Shown here in pieces: positions 1-7,156 of a stretch of 12,265 nt of DNA. Position 1 is the first letter of the stretch; every line of letters starts with the position of its first letter. A program made the translations under genes and the position numbers. The stretch is from Pseudomonadota bacterium (GTDB taxonomy: Bacteria; Pseudomonadota; Gammaproteobacteria; Xanthomonadales; Xanthomonadaceae), in contig JAEWAG010000321.1 in the NCBI GenBank assembly GCA_023391775.1, forward strand, positions 1 through 12,265, read 5' to 3'. Under the pieces are notes generated by a model. It made no database searches. It had not been told where the DNA came from and was given only the letters and a program-made list of their open reading frames with translations.

Positions 1-140
1 AGCTGGGAGTGGGCATGGAATCGTTCGGCATCATCCGCCGCCGCGGGCACCTGCTCTCGCCTGCGGCGCAGCGGGTGCTGGAGGCGTTGCGGACGGCCGC
101 CGGCGCCTTGTACCCGCGCCAGCGCGGCCCCGCCGCCTGA
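1..140 (+). CDS. LysR-family transcriptional regulator, C-terminal fragment
   Basis: An open frame enters from the left edge and stops at TGA 138-140. It encodes 45 residues containing 'ESFGIIRRRGHLLSPAAQ', then an amphipathic helix 'RVLEALRTAAGALY' and a short basic tail. The pattern (F/L)G(I/V)(I/V)xRRGxxLSPAA followed by a helix is the usual end of the LysR substrate-binding domain: the last beta strand and the final helix. The DNA-binding helix-turn-helix lies outside the window, so neither ligand nor targets can be read. It runs in the same direction as the receptor gene downstream, about 190 bp apart, rather than divergently as is common for LysR regulators and their targets. Whether it controls the sugar genes is therefore open. 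The family call rests on only 45 residues. Confidence 0.68.
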   Translation, partial: LGVGMESFGIIRRRGHLLSPAAQRVLEALRTAAGALYPRQRGPAA

Positions 141-147
141 GTGCGAT

Positions 148-163
148 GCCGGCGCGCGCCGGC
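148..163. repeat. Perfect 16-bp GC palindrome behind the regulator gene
   Basis: GCCGGCGCGCGCCGGC is a perfect palindrome 7 bases after the LysR-type stop codon. It could fold as a GCCGGC stem closed by a GCGC loop. No T-run follows it, so it is not a standard intrinsic terminator. It may act as an mRNA 3'-end structure, or be chance in DNA this rich in G and C. Confidence 0.4.
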
Positions 164-211
164 CGGAGCGGCAACCCGGGCCGCGGTATCCGACCAGGTC
201 GCAACCAGTGC

Positions 212-241
212 TTGACCGCCGTCACGTGGTAGCGTTAACGT
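212..241 (+). promoter_or_regulatory. Candidate promoter and operator for the first receptor
   Basis: TTGACC (212-217) matches five of six bases of the -35 consensus. Eighteen bases later TAACGT (236-241) is a weak -10. The segment also holds two palindromes, CACGTG (223-228) and CGTTAACG (233-240), the second overlapping the -10, so a regulator bound there could block or recruit polymerase. A start near 248 would leave an 85-base leader. The -35 match is seen directly; promoter function is inferred. Confidence 0.35.
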
Positions 242-277
242 CATGTTCACGTACTTCCGCAGGAACGCGGGGGACGT

Positions 278-294
278 CCGGGCGCACCGCCCGG
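278..294 (+). other. Leader hairpin ahead of the first receptor
   Basis: CCGGGCG (278-284) and CGCCCGG (288-294) form a 7-bp all-GC stem around a 3-base loop. It ends 26 bases before the ribosome-binding site, and the stretch between (296-312) is A-rich and probably unstructured. This could stabilise the 5' end of the mRNA or tune its translation. Its role is inferred. Confidence 0.35.
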
Positions 295-320
295 CAAAAC
301 AGAAAACACAGGTATCTCTG

Positions 321-327
321 GGAGGGG
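321..327 (+). promoter_or_regulatory. Ribosome-binding site that fixes the first receptor start
   Basis: GGAGGGG lies 6 bases before ATG 334. The wider context CTGGGAGGG (318-326) recurs before the second receptor (3746-3754). The longer open frame beginning at 208 has no comparable site and would bury the signal peptide, so 334 is the preferred start. Confidence 0.75.
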
Positions 328-333
328 ATCTGG

Positions 334-3300
334 ATGTCGAACCATATGAACCGTGCCGCCAACCGCGGCGCGAAGACGCGCGTGCACCCGCAGCCCTGCG
401 CGCTGGCCCTGGGCGTGGCCCTGGTCCTGGCCGCCACTGGCGTCAATGCCCAGGACAGCGCTCCGGCGCAGGATCCGGCCGTCGAGCTGGAGACCGTCCA
501 GGTCACCGGCCTGCGTGGCAGCCTGATGCGTGCCCAGGACCTCAAGCAGGAAGCCGAGCAGATCATCGACTCGGTGACCGCGCAGGACATCGGCGCCATG
601 CCGGACCGCAGCGTGACCGAGACCCTCAAGCGCGTCTCCGGCGTCACCGTGACCGGTTTCGCGGCGCGTGACGATACCGACCACTTCTCCGCCGAAGGCA
701 GCGGCGTGATGATCCGCGGCCTGACCTTCGTGCGCGGCGAGCTCAACGGCCGCGACGTGTTCAGCGCCAACGGCGGCCGTGGCCTGAGCTTCGAGGAAGT
801 GCCGGCCGAGTTGATGGCCGGCGTGGACATCTACAAGAACCCTTCGGCCGAGATCATCGAGGGCGGCCTGGGCGGCACGGTCAACCTGCGCACCCGCAAG
901 CCGTTCGACGAGCCGGGCCGCAAGATCGCCGGCAGCCTGGACTACAACTACGGCGACAAGGCCAAGGACGCGCGTCCGTCGGCCTCGTTCCTGTTCTCCG
1001 ACCGCTGGCAGACCGGCGTGGGCGAGATGGGCTTCCTGGCCAACATCTCCTATTCGGAGCTGGCCACCCAGTCCGACGGCATCCAGATCCAGCCGTACTC
1101 GCGTCGCGGCCGCACCCCGGCCGAGCAGCCCGAAGGCCTGCCCAACGGCGAGGGCTGGGTGTACGACTGGGAGCAGGAGGCATGGGTGTCCTCGGACAGC
1201 CAGCGCGACCTGCTCCTGGACGGCACCGATTTCGACCACGTGTTCGTGCCTGGCGGCGTGAACTGGCGCCGCACCGATTTCGAGCGCAAGCGCCAGGGCG
1301 GTGCCTTCGCGTTCCAGTGGCGTCCGAACGAGGACACCGAGATCGTCACCCAGGTGATCACCTCCAAGTACGACATGACCTGGCGCGAGCATTTCATGGA
1401 GTACACCGGCGCCGGTGAGGCCAACAACACCGACAACTGGACCGGCGACCCGGACTACTACGGCAACGCCTACGACGGTGGCGACGGCCTGGCCGACCGC
1501 ACCAACAAGATCATTCCGATGCCGGGCACGCAGTTCATGTACGACTCGCGTGGCCGCTTCCTGAAGGGCGCGATCCGCCTGGGCGGCTGGCGCGGGCAGC
1601 CGGGCGACGCGACCCCGTCGATGTACCAGGGCCCGGGCATCCAGTTCGCGGTGGGCAACCGCTACAACGTCCAGACCTCGCAGACCACCGATTTCTCGAC
1701 CAGCTTCCGCACCTACATGACCGACAAGCTGGTCATGCGCGGCGACCTGCAGTACGTCAAGGCCGAGAGCGACCAGGTGGACTTCTCGGTCCACACCTCG
1801 ACCCTGCTGGAAGGCATCAACCTCGACCTCACCGGCAAGTACCCGTCGGTGACCCTGGACGACCCGGCTGCGGCGCTGCAGCAGGAGAACTACTTCTGGC
1901 GTTCGGCCATGGACCACCTGGCCGACAACGAAGGCCGCGAGCGTGCCGCGCGCCTGGACTTCGAGTACAGCTTCGACAGCGACTGGTGGCGCATGGCCCG
2001 CTTCGGCGTCCGCCTGGCCGACCGCAGCTACACCAGCTTCTACACGACCTACAACTGGGGCGTGATCAGCGACGACTGGAACAAGATCGAGAACCCGGAC
2101 CCGACCCGTCCGCCGGTGGCGTGGGTCGACCAGTACTACGGCAACCAGTCGCAGCTGTACTCGATGAAGGACTTCTTCCGCGGCAAGGCCAACGTGCCGA
2201 CCCAGTTCTGGGCCGCCAACGACGCCTTCGTCAACATCGGCCAGGTCGCCGACACGCTCGCCACGATCCCCGGCGCGCAGTGGCGCCCGATCGCCTACTC
2301 ACCCGACGCGATCAACAAGCAGGACGAGCGCACCCAGGCCGCGTACGGCATGATGTACTTCGAGAACTACGACGCCCTGGGCCGCCCGGTGGACGGCAAC
2401 TTCGGCGTGCGCGTGGTCAAGACCAGCGTCAAGAGCATCGGCGGTGGCCTGATGCCGGACATGACCACGGCCTACCTGGAAACCGTCGACCCGGCGGTGC
2501 GCGAGGCGTTCTACGGCCAGTCGTTCGAGAGCCAGTCCAACAGCTCCTACACCGACGTGCTGCCCAGCCTGAACGTCCGCGTGCGCTTCGACCACGGCCT
2601 GCAGTGGCGTTTCGCGGCCTCCAAGGCGATCGCCCGTCCCGAGTTCCGCCTGATGCAGAACTGGATCACGCTCAGCGCCAACGCGGCCGGCTGCTCGCAG
2701 GCGATCACCGACGGCCTGCGCGACGAGACCGACCTGTGCAGCTTCGATGACCTGAGCTACAGCGGCAGCGGCGGCAACCCCGAGCTGAAGCCGATGCGTG
2801 CCAACCAGTTCGACACCGCGCTGGAGTGGTACTTCGGTCCGGCCAACAGCGCGTACATCACGCTGTTCACAAAGGACGTGAAGGACTACTTCGCCACGTC
2901 GGTCGCTACCGAGGTGATCGACGGCCGCAACTACGTCATGAGCCGCACCCGCAACCTCGACGAGGGCAAGATCCGCGGCTTCGAAGTCGGCTACTCGCAG
3001 TTCTTCGACTTCCTGCCGGGCTTTGGCATCCAGGCCAACTACACCTTCGTCGACAGCAAGGGCGGCACCAACGCCGACGTGAGCCCGCCGGACGGCACCC
3101 CGGCCGAAGTCCCGGTCGACCTGCCGCTGGAAGGCCTGTCCCGTCGCAGCTACAACGTGATGGGCATCTTCGAGCGTGGTCCGGTGTCGGTGCGCCTGGC
3201 CTACAACTGGCGTTCGCAGTACCTGCTGACCTCCAGCGACGTGATGCCGGCGATGCGCCAGCCGGTGTGGAACGACGACTACGGCCAGCTGGACGGGTCG

Positions 3301-3489
3301 ATCTTCTACAACATCAACTCGAACATCCAGGTCGGCCTGCAGGCCAACAACCTGACCAACAGCGTGACCAAGCTGCTGATGGGTCCGCGTGGCTATCGCC
3401 GCGACGGCTTCATCGACGACACGCTGTACAACCGCGCCTGGTTCGAGAACGACCGTCGCTACTCGCTGGTGCTGCGCGCCAACTGGTAA
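334..3489 (+). CDS. TonB-dependent receptor (Xanthomonas/Caulobacter type), probable xyloglucan oligosaccharide importer
   Basis: This 1051-aa outer-membrane transporter would pull a bulky ligand into the periplasm using the proton motive force relayed by TonB-ExbBD. The signal peptide has a long basic n-region, a hydrophobic core 'LALGVALVLAATG' and a cut near A39|Q40. A TonB-box-like 'LETVQVTG' follows at residues 52-59. The plug (about 65-190) carries 'DIGAMPDRSVTETL', 'RGELNGRD' and 'EGGLGGTVNLRTRKPF'. The remainder is the 22-strand barrel, ending in an aromatic Trp as outer-membrane proteins usually do. Length and motifs fit the long receptor family often labelled TonB-Xanth-Caul. Its only mature cysteines, C787 and C802, probably form a disulphide in an outer loop. 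The sugar substrate is inferred from the downstream esterase, beta-galactosidase and alpha-xylosidase. A terminator follows directly, so it is likely transcribed alone. Confidence 0.93.
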   Translation: MSNHMNRAANRGAKTRVHPQPCALALGVALVLAATGVNAQDSAPAQDPAVELETVQVTGLRGSLMRAQDLKQEAEQIIDSVTAQDIGAMPDRSVTETLKRVSGVTVTGFAARDDTDHFSAEGSGVMIRGLTFVRGELNGRDVFSANGGRGLSFEEVPAELMAGVDIYKNPSAEIIEGGLGGTVNLRTRKPFDEPGRKIAGSLDYNYGDKAKDARPSASFLFSDRWQTGVGEMGFLANISYSELATQSDGIQIQPYSRRGRTPAEQPEGLPNGEGWVYDWEQEAWVSSDSQRDLLLDGTDFDHVFVPGGVNWRRTDFERKRQGGAFAFQWRPNEDTEIVTQVITSKYDMTWREHFMEYTGAGEANNTDNWTGDPDYYGNAYDGGDGLADRTNKIIPMPGTQFMYDSRGRFLKGAIRLGGWRGQPGDATPSMYQGPGIQFAVGNRYNVQTSQTTDFSTSFRTYMTDKLVMRGDLQYVKAESDQVDFSVHTSTLLEGINLDLTGKYPSVTLDDPAAALQQENYFWRSAMDHLADNEGRERAARLDFEYSFDSDWWRMARFGVRLADRSYTSFYTTYNWGVISDDWNKIENPDPTRPPVAWVDQYYGNQSQLYSMKDFFRGKANVPTQFWAANDAFVNIGQVADTLATIPGAQWRPIAYSPDAINKQDERTQAAYGMMYFENYDALGRPVDGNFGVRVVKTSVKSIGGGLMPDMTTAYLETVDPAVREAFYGQSFESQSNSSYTDVLPSLNVRVRFDHGLQWRFAASKAIARPEFRLMQNWITLSANAAGCSQAITDGLRDETDLCSFDDLSYSGSGGNPELKPMRANQFDTALEWYFGPANSAYITLFTKDVKDYFATSVATEVIDGRNYVMSRTRNLDEGKIRGFEVGYSQFFDFLPGFGIQANYTFVDSKGGTNADVSPPDGTPAEVPVDLPLEGLSRRSYNVMGIFERGPVSVRLAYNWRSQYLLTSSDVMPAMRQPVWNDDYGQLDGSIFYNINSNIQVGLQANNLTNSVTKLLMGPRGYRRDGFIDDTLYNRAWFENDRRYSLVLRANW

Positions 3490-3525
3490 GCGTCGTCCGC
3501 CGGCAACGGCGGAAGCGGTAACACG

Positions 3526-3563
3526 CACGGCCCGCGGGGGTGACTCCGCGGGCCGTGTCTTTG
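3526..3563 (+). terminator. Intrinsic terminator after the first receptor
   Basis: CACGGCCCGCGG (3526-3537) pairs perfectly with CCGCGGGCCGTG (3546-3557). This gives a 12-bp stem with an 8-base loop, followed by TCTTTG. The U-tract is short, but the stem is very stable and begins 37 bases after the stop codon. It separates the two receptor genes into different transcription units unless readthrough occurs. Confidence 0.82.
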
Positions 3564-3572
3564 TGCGTAGCT

Positions 3573-3606
3573 ATTCCGATGGAACATAGCTTGTTTGGAA
3601 TAATTC
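3573..3606 (+). promoter_or_regulatory. AT-rich promoter/operator region of the second receptor
   Basis: About 55 bases (3560-3615) are strikingly AT-rich against the very GC-rich surroundings. AATAAT (3599-3604) matches five of six -10 bases. The upstream -35 is poor: TTCCGA at 3574-3579 with a long 19-base spacer, which suggests an activator may be needed. Two palindromes are present: TTCC-GAT-GGAA (3574-3584) and GAAT-A-ATTC (3598-3606), the second covering the -10. The leader would be about 150 bases. Promoter identity is inferred from composition and the -10. Confidence 0.45.
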
Positions 3607-3747
3607 ATTGGTAGGGAATGGCGCGCGGCGCGATGCTCGGTTCCAGGGTTGCTGGCATCGAGGGCCCGGCCATCCGCGCTGATCCCGGCGCGCTGGTCCA
3701 CAACCCGACGGACGGAGCCCCGTCCACGCTTGCAGTACACGTGTCCT

Positions 3748-3754
3748 GGGAGGG
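3748..3754 (+). promoter_or_regulatory. Ribosome-binding site that fixes the second receptor start
   Basis: GGGAGGG ends 5 bases before ATG 3760 and shares CTGGGAGGG with the first receptor's leader. An upstream in-frame ATG at 3649 has no such site and would add 37 non-signal residues, so 3760 is chosen. Confidence 0.75.
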
Positions 3755-3759
3755 AACGC

Positions 3760-6681
3760 ATGTCCAAGCACCATCGCCGTGGTCCGGGTCGCCGGACAGC
3801 CGCGCATCCCGGCCTTGCCCGCCGTCACCGCCTGCTCGCCCTCTGCGTGGCGGCATCGCTGTCGGCCACCGTCCATGCCCAGCAGGCCACCGAGGCCGCC
3901 ACCGAACTGGACGCGGTCCAGGTCAGCGGCATCCGGGGTTCGGTCTACCGCGCCCAGGACATCAAGCGCGACGCGGAGACCTTCGTCGACTCGGTCACCG
4001 CGCTGGATATCGGCGCGCTGCCCGACCGCAGCGTGACCGAGACCCTGTCGCGCATCCCGGGCGTGACCATCGACCACTTCCTGTCCGTCGGCGACCCCGA
4101 GCACTTCTCCGCCGAGGGCGGCGGGGTCGCGGTACGCGGCCTGACCCAGGTGCGTTCCGAACTCAACGGCCGCGACAGCTTCTCCGCTTCCGGCGGGCGC
4201 AGCCTCAGCTTCCAGGACGTGCCGTCGGAGCTGATGGGCGGCGTGGACGTGTACAAGAACCAGACCGCCTCGATGATCGAGGGCGGCCTTGGCGGCACCG
4301 TCGACCTGCGGACCCGGCTGCCGTTCGACCAGGAAGGGCAGAAGATCAGCGCGTCCTACAGCGTGAACTACGGCGACTTCGTCGAGGAGTACAAGCCGTC
4401 CGGCTCGCTGCTGTACAGCAACCGCTGGAACACCGGCGCCGGCGAGTTCGGCCTGCTGGTCGACGTCGCCCGCTCCGAGCTGGCCACGCGTACCGATGGA
4501 CTGTTCGTGCGGCCGTTCTTCCGCAACGCCAACAACGACCTGGACGGGGACGGCAGCAACGAACAGCTGTGGCTGCCACGCGGCGCCGACTGGCGCACGC
4601 TGGAGTACGAGCGCCAGCGCGACGGCGCCTACGTGGCCCTGCAGTGGCACCCGACCGGCGATGTCGAGGTCACCGCCACCGCGTTCCAGAGCAGGTACGA
4701 CGAGCTCTGGTACGAGGACGCGATCTTCGTCTCCAACGATCCGCTGCAGGTGGCGCTGGACCCCGCACAGCCCTATGAGCTGGACGGGGACGTGTTCCGC
4801 TCCGGACGCCTGGTCCAGGCTGGCGGCGTGCCGATGGGCACCGACATCCGCGCCTCGCAGCGCAAGTCGCGCACCACCGACGTCTCGCTGGAGCTGGAGT
4901 GGCAGCTCGGCGACCGGACCGTGTTCTCGACCGACTTCCAGGCCATCAGGGCCAGCACCCGCGCGCTGGACTCGACCGTCGCCCTGGGCGTCAACGTGCC
5001 CTATATCGACATCACCCTCGAGGGCGTGCCGCGGATCGGCATCGATAGCGCGTTCACCCGCGACCCGGCGAACTACTACTGGGGGTTCACCATGGAGAAC
5101 CTGGTGGACAACGTCGCCGACGAGCTGGCCTGGCGCGCCGACATCGACCACGCCTTCGAGGACGGCGGCTTCCTCAAGGGTATCCGGGCCGGCGTGCGCA
5201 CCACCCAGCGCAAGGCGACCAACATCGACACCGGATACAACTGGCAGCCGGTGTTCCAGACCTGGATGGCGGGATGGGCGCTGCCGGAGCAGATGCCGGG
5301 GCTGGACCTGGACGGCACGGTCAACTCCAGCCTGGTGAACCTGCAGACCTTCGACAACTTCTACCGCGGTGGTGCCGCCGTCCCCGGCGCCTTCTACGCA
5401 CCGGTGCTGGGCACCGCGCTGGGCTACCCGGCCAGCTACAAGGACATCCATGGCGCGGCCGCCCCGTACTACTGGTGCTGCTACGGCGGGTTCGAGGAAC
5501 GCCAGGTCGGTGGCGAGTACACCAACCGGCAGAAGGAGGACACCCAGGCGGCCTACTTCATGCTCAACTTCGGCGTCGACAGCGCACTGCTGGACGGCAA
5601 TGTCGGCGTGCGCGTGGTGCGCACGGAGAATACCGCCAACGGCTTCCTGGTCTATCCCGACGTGCCCTACGCACCGTACCTGGGCGCGGGCGAGGCGGAG
5701 CCGATCACCGCGAAGAACGCCTACACCGACGTGCTCCCCAGCTTCAACCTGCGCTGGGAGCCGGCGGACAACGTGATCCTGCGCTTCGCCGCGTCAAAGG
5801 CCATCGCCCGCCCGGACTTCGGTGACATGCAGGCCTACCAGGTGCTGTCGGTGTCCACCCGCGATGGCGTGACCGAGCCGGACGGCGGCACGCTTCCGAT
5901 CGGCGACCTCGAGCTGAGCGGCAGCTCGTACGACAACCCGTACCTGGACCCTATGCGCGCGGACCAGTTCGACCTGTCGGCCGAGTGGTACTTCGATCCG
6001 GACCGGGGCGGCATGGCCTGGATCAACCTGTTCCACAAGGACGTCGAGGACTACTTCAGGCGCCAGACGCAGCTGGTGTCCTATCCGGGCGCGGATGGCA
6101 ACCAGTACGACTACCTCATCACCCGCCCGGTCAATATCGGCACGGCACGCATCCAGGGTGCCGAGCTGGGCTGGAACCAGTTCTTCGATTTCCTGCCCGG
6201 CGCGCTGAGCGGGCTCGGCATGTCGGCCAACTACACCTACATCCGCAGCTCGACCGAGGTGCCGGCCAACTCGGACACCCAGCCGGTCGACACCGACGGT
6301 TCGGAATTCGGCGACCTGCCGGCCGACGGCCTGTCGAAGAACTCCTACAACGTCGCGCTGTTCTACGAGAAGGGCCCGTGGCAGGTGCGTTTCGCCTACA
6401 ACTGGCGCAGCGAGTACCTGCTGTCGATCGGCCCGAACGGCTACAACGGCGAGGACGGGGGCATCCCGTGGAAGCTGCCGGTGTTCAGCGACGACTTCGG
6501 CCAGCTGGACGGGTCGATCTTCTACCGCATCAACGACCACATCCAGCTGGGCCTGGAGATGAACAACCTCAACAACGCCGAGCAGCGCACGATCATGAAA
6601 CAGGTGGGCGCCGGTGACCGGGTGACCTCCTGGTACGTCAATGACCGCCGCTATGCGGCCACGATCCGGCTCAGCTTCTGA
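3760..6681 (+). CDS. TonB-dependent receptor, second paralogue, probable xyloglucan oligosaccharide importer
   Basis: This 973-aa outer-membrane receptor is paralogous to the one upstream. The signal peptide has an Arg/His-rich n-region and core 'LLALCVAASLSA', cut near A40|Q41. A TonB-box-like 'ELDAVQVSG' follows. The plug repeats the neighbour's signature 'DIGALPDRSVTETL' and 'IEGGLGGTVDLRTRLPF', and the C-terminus ends in Phe. Plug and last strands are close to the first receptor, while the middle of the barrel, where the ligand-binding outer loops lie, differs widely, so the two may take different oligosaccharides. Loop oddities are an aspartate cluster 'DLDGDGSNE' (260-268) resembling a calcium-binding loop, and an adjacent pair C573-C574 in 'YYWCCYGG', the only cysteines of the mature protein. 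It has its own upstream promoter-like island. The xyloglucan role is inferred from the enzymes 475 bp downstream. Confidence 0.93.
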   Translation: MSKHHRRGPGRRTAAHPGLARRHRLLALCVAASLSATVHAQQATEAATELDAVQVSGIRGSVYRAQDIKRDAETFVDSVTALDIGALPDRSVTETLSRIPGVTIDHFLSVGDPEHFSAEGGGVAVRGLTQVRSELNGRDSFSASGGRSLSFQDVPSELMGGVDVYKNQTASMIEGGLGGTVDLRTRLPFDQEGQKISASYSVNYGDFVEEYKPSGSLLYSNRWNTGAGEFGLLVDVARSELATRTDGLFVRPFFRNANNDLDGDGSNEQLWLPRGADWRTLEYERQRDGAYVALQWHPTGDVEVTATAFQSRYDELWYEDAIFVSNDPLQVALDPAQPYELDGDVFRSGRLVQAGGVPMGTDIRASQRKSRTTDVSLELEWQLGDRTVFSTDFQAIRASTRALDSTVALGVNVPYIDITLEGVPRIGIDSAFTRDPANYYWGFTMENLVDNVADELAWRADIDHAFEDGGFLKGIRAGVRTTQRKATNIDTGYNWQPVFQTWMAGWALPEQMPGLDLDGTVNSSLVNLQTFDNFYRGGAAVPGAFYAPVLGTALGYPASYKDIHGAAAPYYWCCYGGFEERQVGGEYTNRQKEDTQAAYFMLNFGVDSALLDGNVGVRVVRTENTANGFLVYPDVPYAPYLGAGEAEPITAKNAYTDVLPSFNLRWEPADNVILRFAASKAIARPDFGDMQAYQVLSVSTRDGVTEPDGGTLPIGDLELSGSSYDNPYLDPMRADQFDLSAEWYFDPDRGGMAWINLFHKDVEDYFRRQTQLVSYPGADGNQYDYLITRPVNIGTARIQGAELGWNQFFDFLPGALSGLGMSANYTYIRSSTEVPANSDTQPVDTDGSEFGDLPADGLSKNSYNVALFYEKGPWQVRFAYNWRSEYLLSIGPNGYNGEDGGIPWKLPVFSDDFGQLDGSIFYRINDHIQLGLEMNNLNNAEQRTIMKQVGAGDRVTSWYVNDRRYAATIRLSF

Positions 6682-6725
6682 GCCGGCCGGTGGCGCGTTG
6701 GCCCTGCCGGAGGTGCGGCGCGGAT

Positions 6726-6795
6726 GTGCACGAGGCAAGCCGGTGGCTGCCTGCACCGCAGGGCCCGGCTCCGGCCCGGGAAGCCGGGGCCGGGC
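6726..6795 (+). terminator. Tandem GC hairpins after the second receptor, probable transcript end
   Basis: The first hairpin (6726-6756) pairs GTGC..GGCA.GCC with GGCTGCCTGCAC and has small bulges. The second is stronger: 6763-6775 pairs with 6783-6795 over 13 bp including one G-U, around a 7-base loop. G and C rather than U follow, so this is not a canonical intrinsic terminator. It may protect the mRNA 3' end or work with Rho. Pairing is read from the bases; function is inferred. Confidence 0.5.
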
Positions 6796-6989
6796 GGGCG
6801 GGCGGCAGCTTCGATCCGCTCCGGCACGGCGCCATGGCCGTGCGTGCGGCCCTGGCTGCGGCGTCCGCCGGGTGCGGGTCGTCCCTGGCACGGCGTGCGG
6901 GGCGGTGCGCAGCCACGCGCGAGGAGCGCGGCCGGATCGGCAGCACCGGACACGACGCTTCGGCCTGATGTGCATGCAGGGAGGTGCGA

Positions 6990-7003
6990 ATGCCCGTGGG
7001 CAT
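6990..7003. promoter_or_regulatory. Palindrome ATGCCC-GT-GGGCAT, candidate operator (distal copy)
   Basis: A perfect 6+2+6 inverted repeat. A nearly identical copy lies at 7074-7087, with centres exactly 84 bp apart, close to eight helical turns. It abuts the possible -10 TATGGT (7005-7010). No binding protein can be named. Confidence 0.42.
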
Positions 7004-7073
7004 GTATGGTTCAGCGGATGGCCGCAGGGGGTTGCGGATCGATGATCCGGGGCGCCGTTGCGGCCGCGAGCGC

Positions 7074-7087
7074 ATGCCCGCGGGCAA
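7074..7087. promoter_or_regulatory. Palindrome ATGCCC-GC-GGGCAA, candidate operator (proximal copy)
   Basis: This matches the 6990-7003 element except for one central base and the last base; its perfect core is TGCCC-GC-GGGCA. It lies 69 bases before the esterase start codon, inside the likely leader or promoter of the enzyme operon. Confidence 0.42.
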
Positions 7088-7156
7088 TGCGCGTATCCAT
7101 GGCCGCGCCCGCCCGGTAACCGGCGGACGCAGCACCCTCCACGGAGATCGTGCCCA

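Larger units (their letters stand above)
6682..7156 (+). other. 475-bp non-coding gap between receptor and enzyme cluster
   Basis: No convincing gene is present. The short open frames give low-complexity Arg/Ala/Gly translations without a good ribosome-binding site. The stretch holds tandem hairpins near its left end (6726-6795), a palindrome pair near its right end (6990-7003 and 7074-7087), and CGGATC-GAT-GATCCG (7035-7049) between those two. The enzyme operon promoter is expected in the right half. I could not find a clean -35/-10 pair; TATGGT (7005-7010) is the best -10 candidate and sits directly beside the first palindrome. Confidence 0.6.

Noticed and set aside
208..333. N-terminal extension of the first receptor
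   Set aside because: It has no ribosome-binding site, and the signal peptide and GGAGGGG both point to ATG 334.
3737..3744. ACACGTGT before the second receptor, sharing CACGTG with 223-228 before the first
   Set aside because: Considered as a shared operator, but only six bases are common. The positions relative to the starts differ greatly, and the second copy sits almost on the ribosome-binding site. Chance is the simpler reading.
3571..5451. 626-aa open frame on the minus strand
   Set aside because: It is a shadow of the second receptor and shows no recognisable domain, while the sense frame shows the full plug and barrel signature.
6690..7119. Small plus-strand open frames in the 475-bp gap
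   Set aside because: They overlap in several frames, have Arg/Ala/Gly-rich translations, no good ribosome-binding site and no family resemblance; hairpins and palindromes explain the stretch better.
7058..7156. N-terminal extension of the esterase
   Set aside because: The added residues are Arg/Pro/His-rich and precede a clean signal peptide that starts at ATG 7157. The extension would also overlap the 7074-7087 palindrome.
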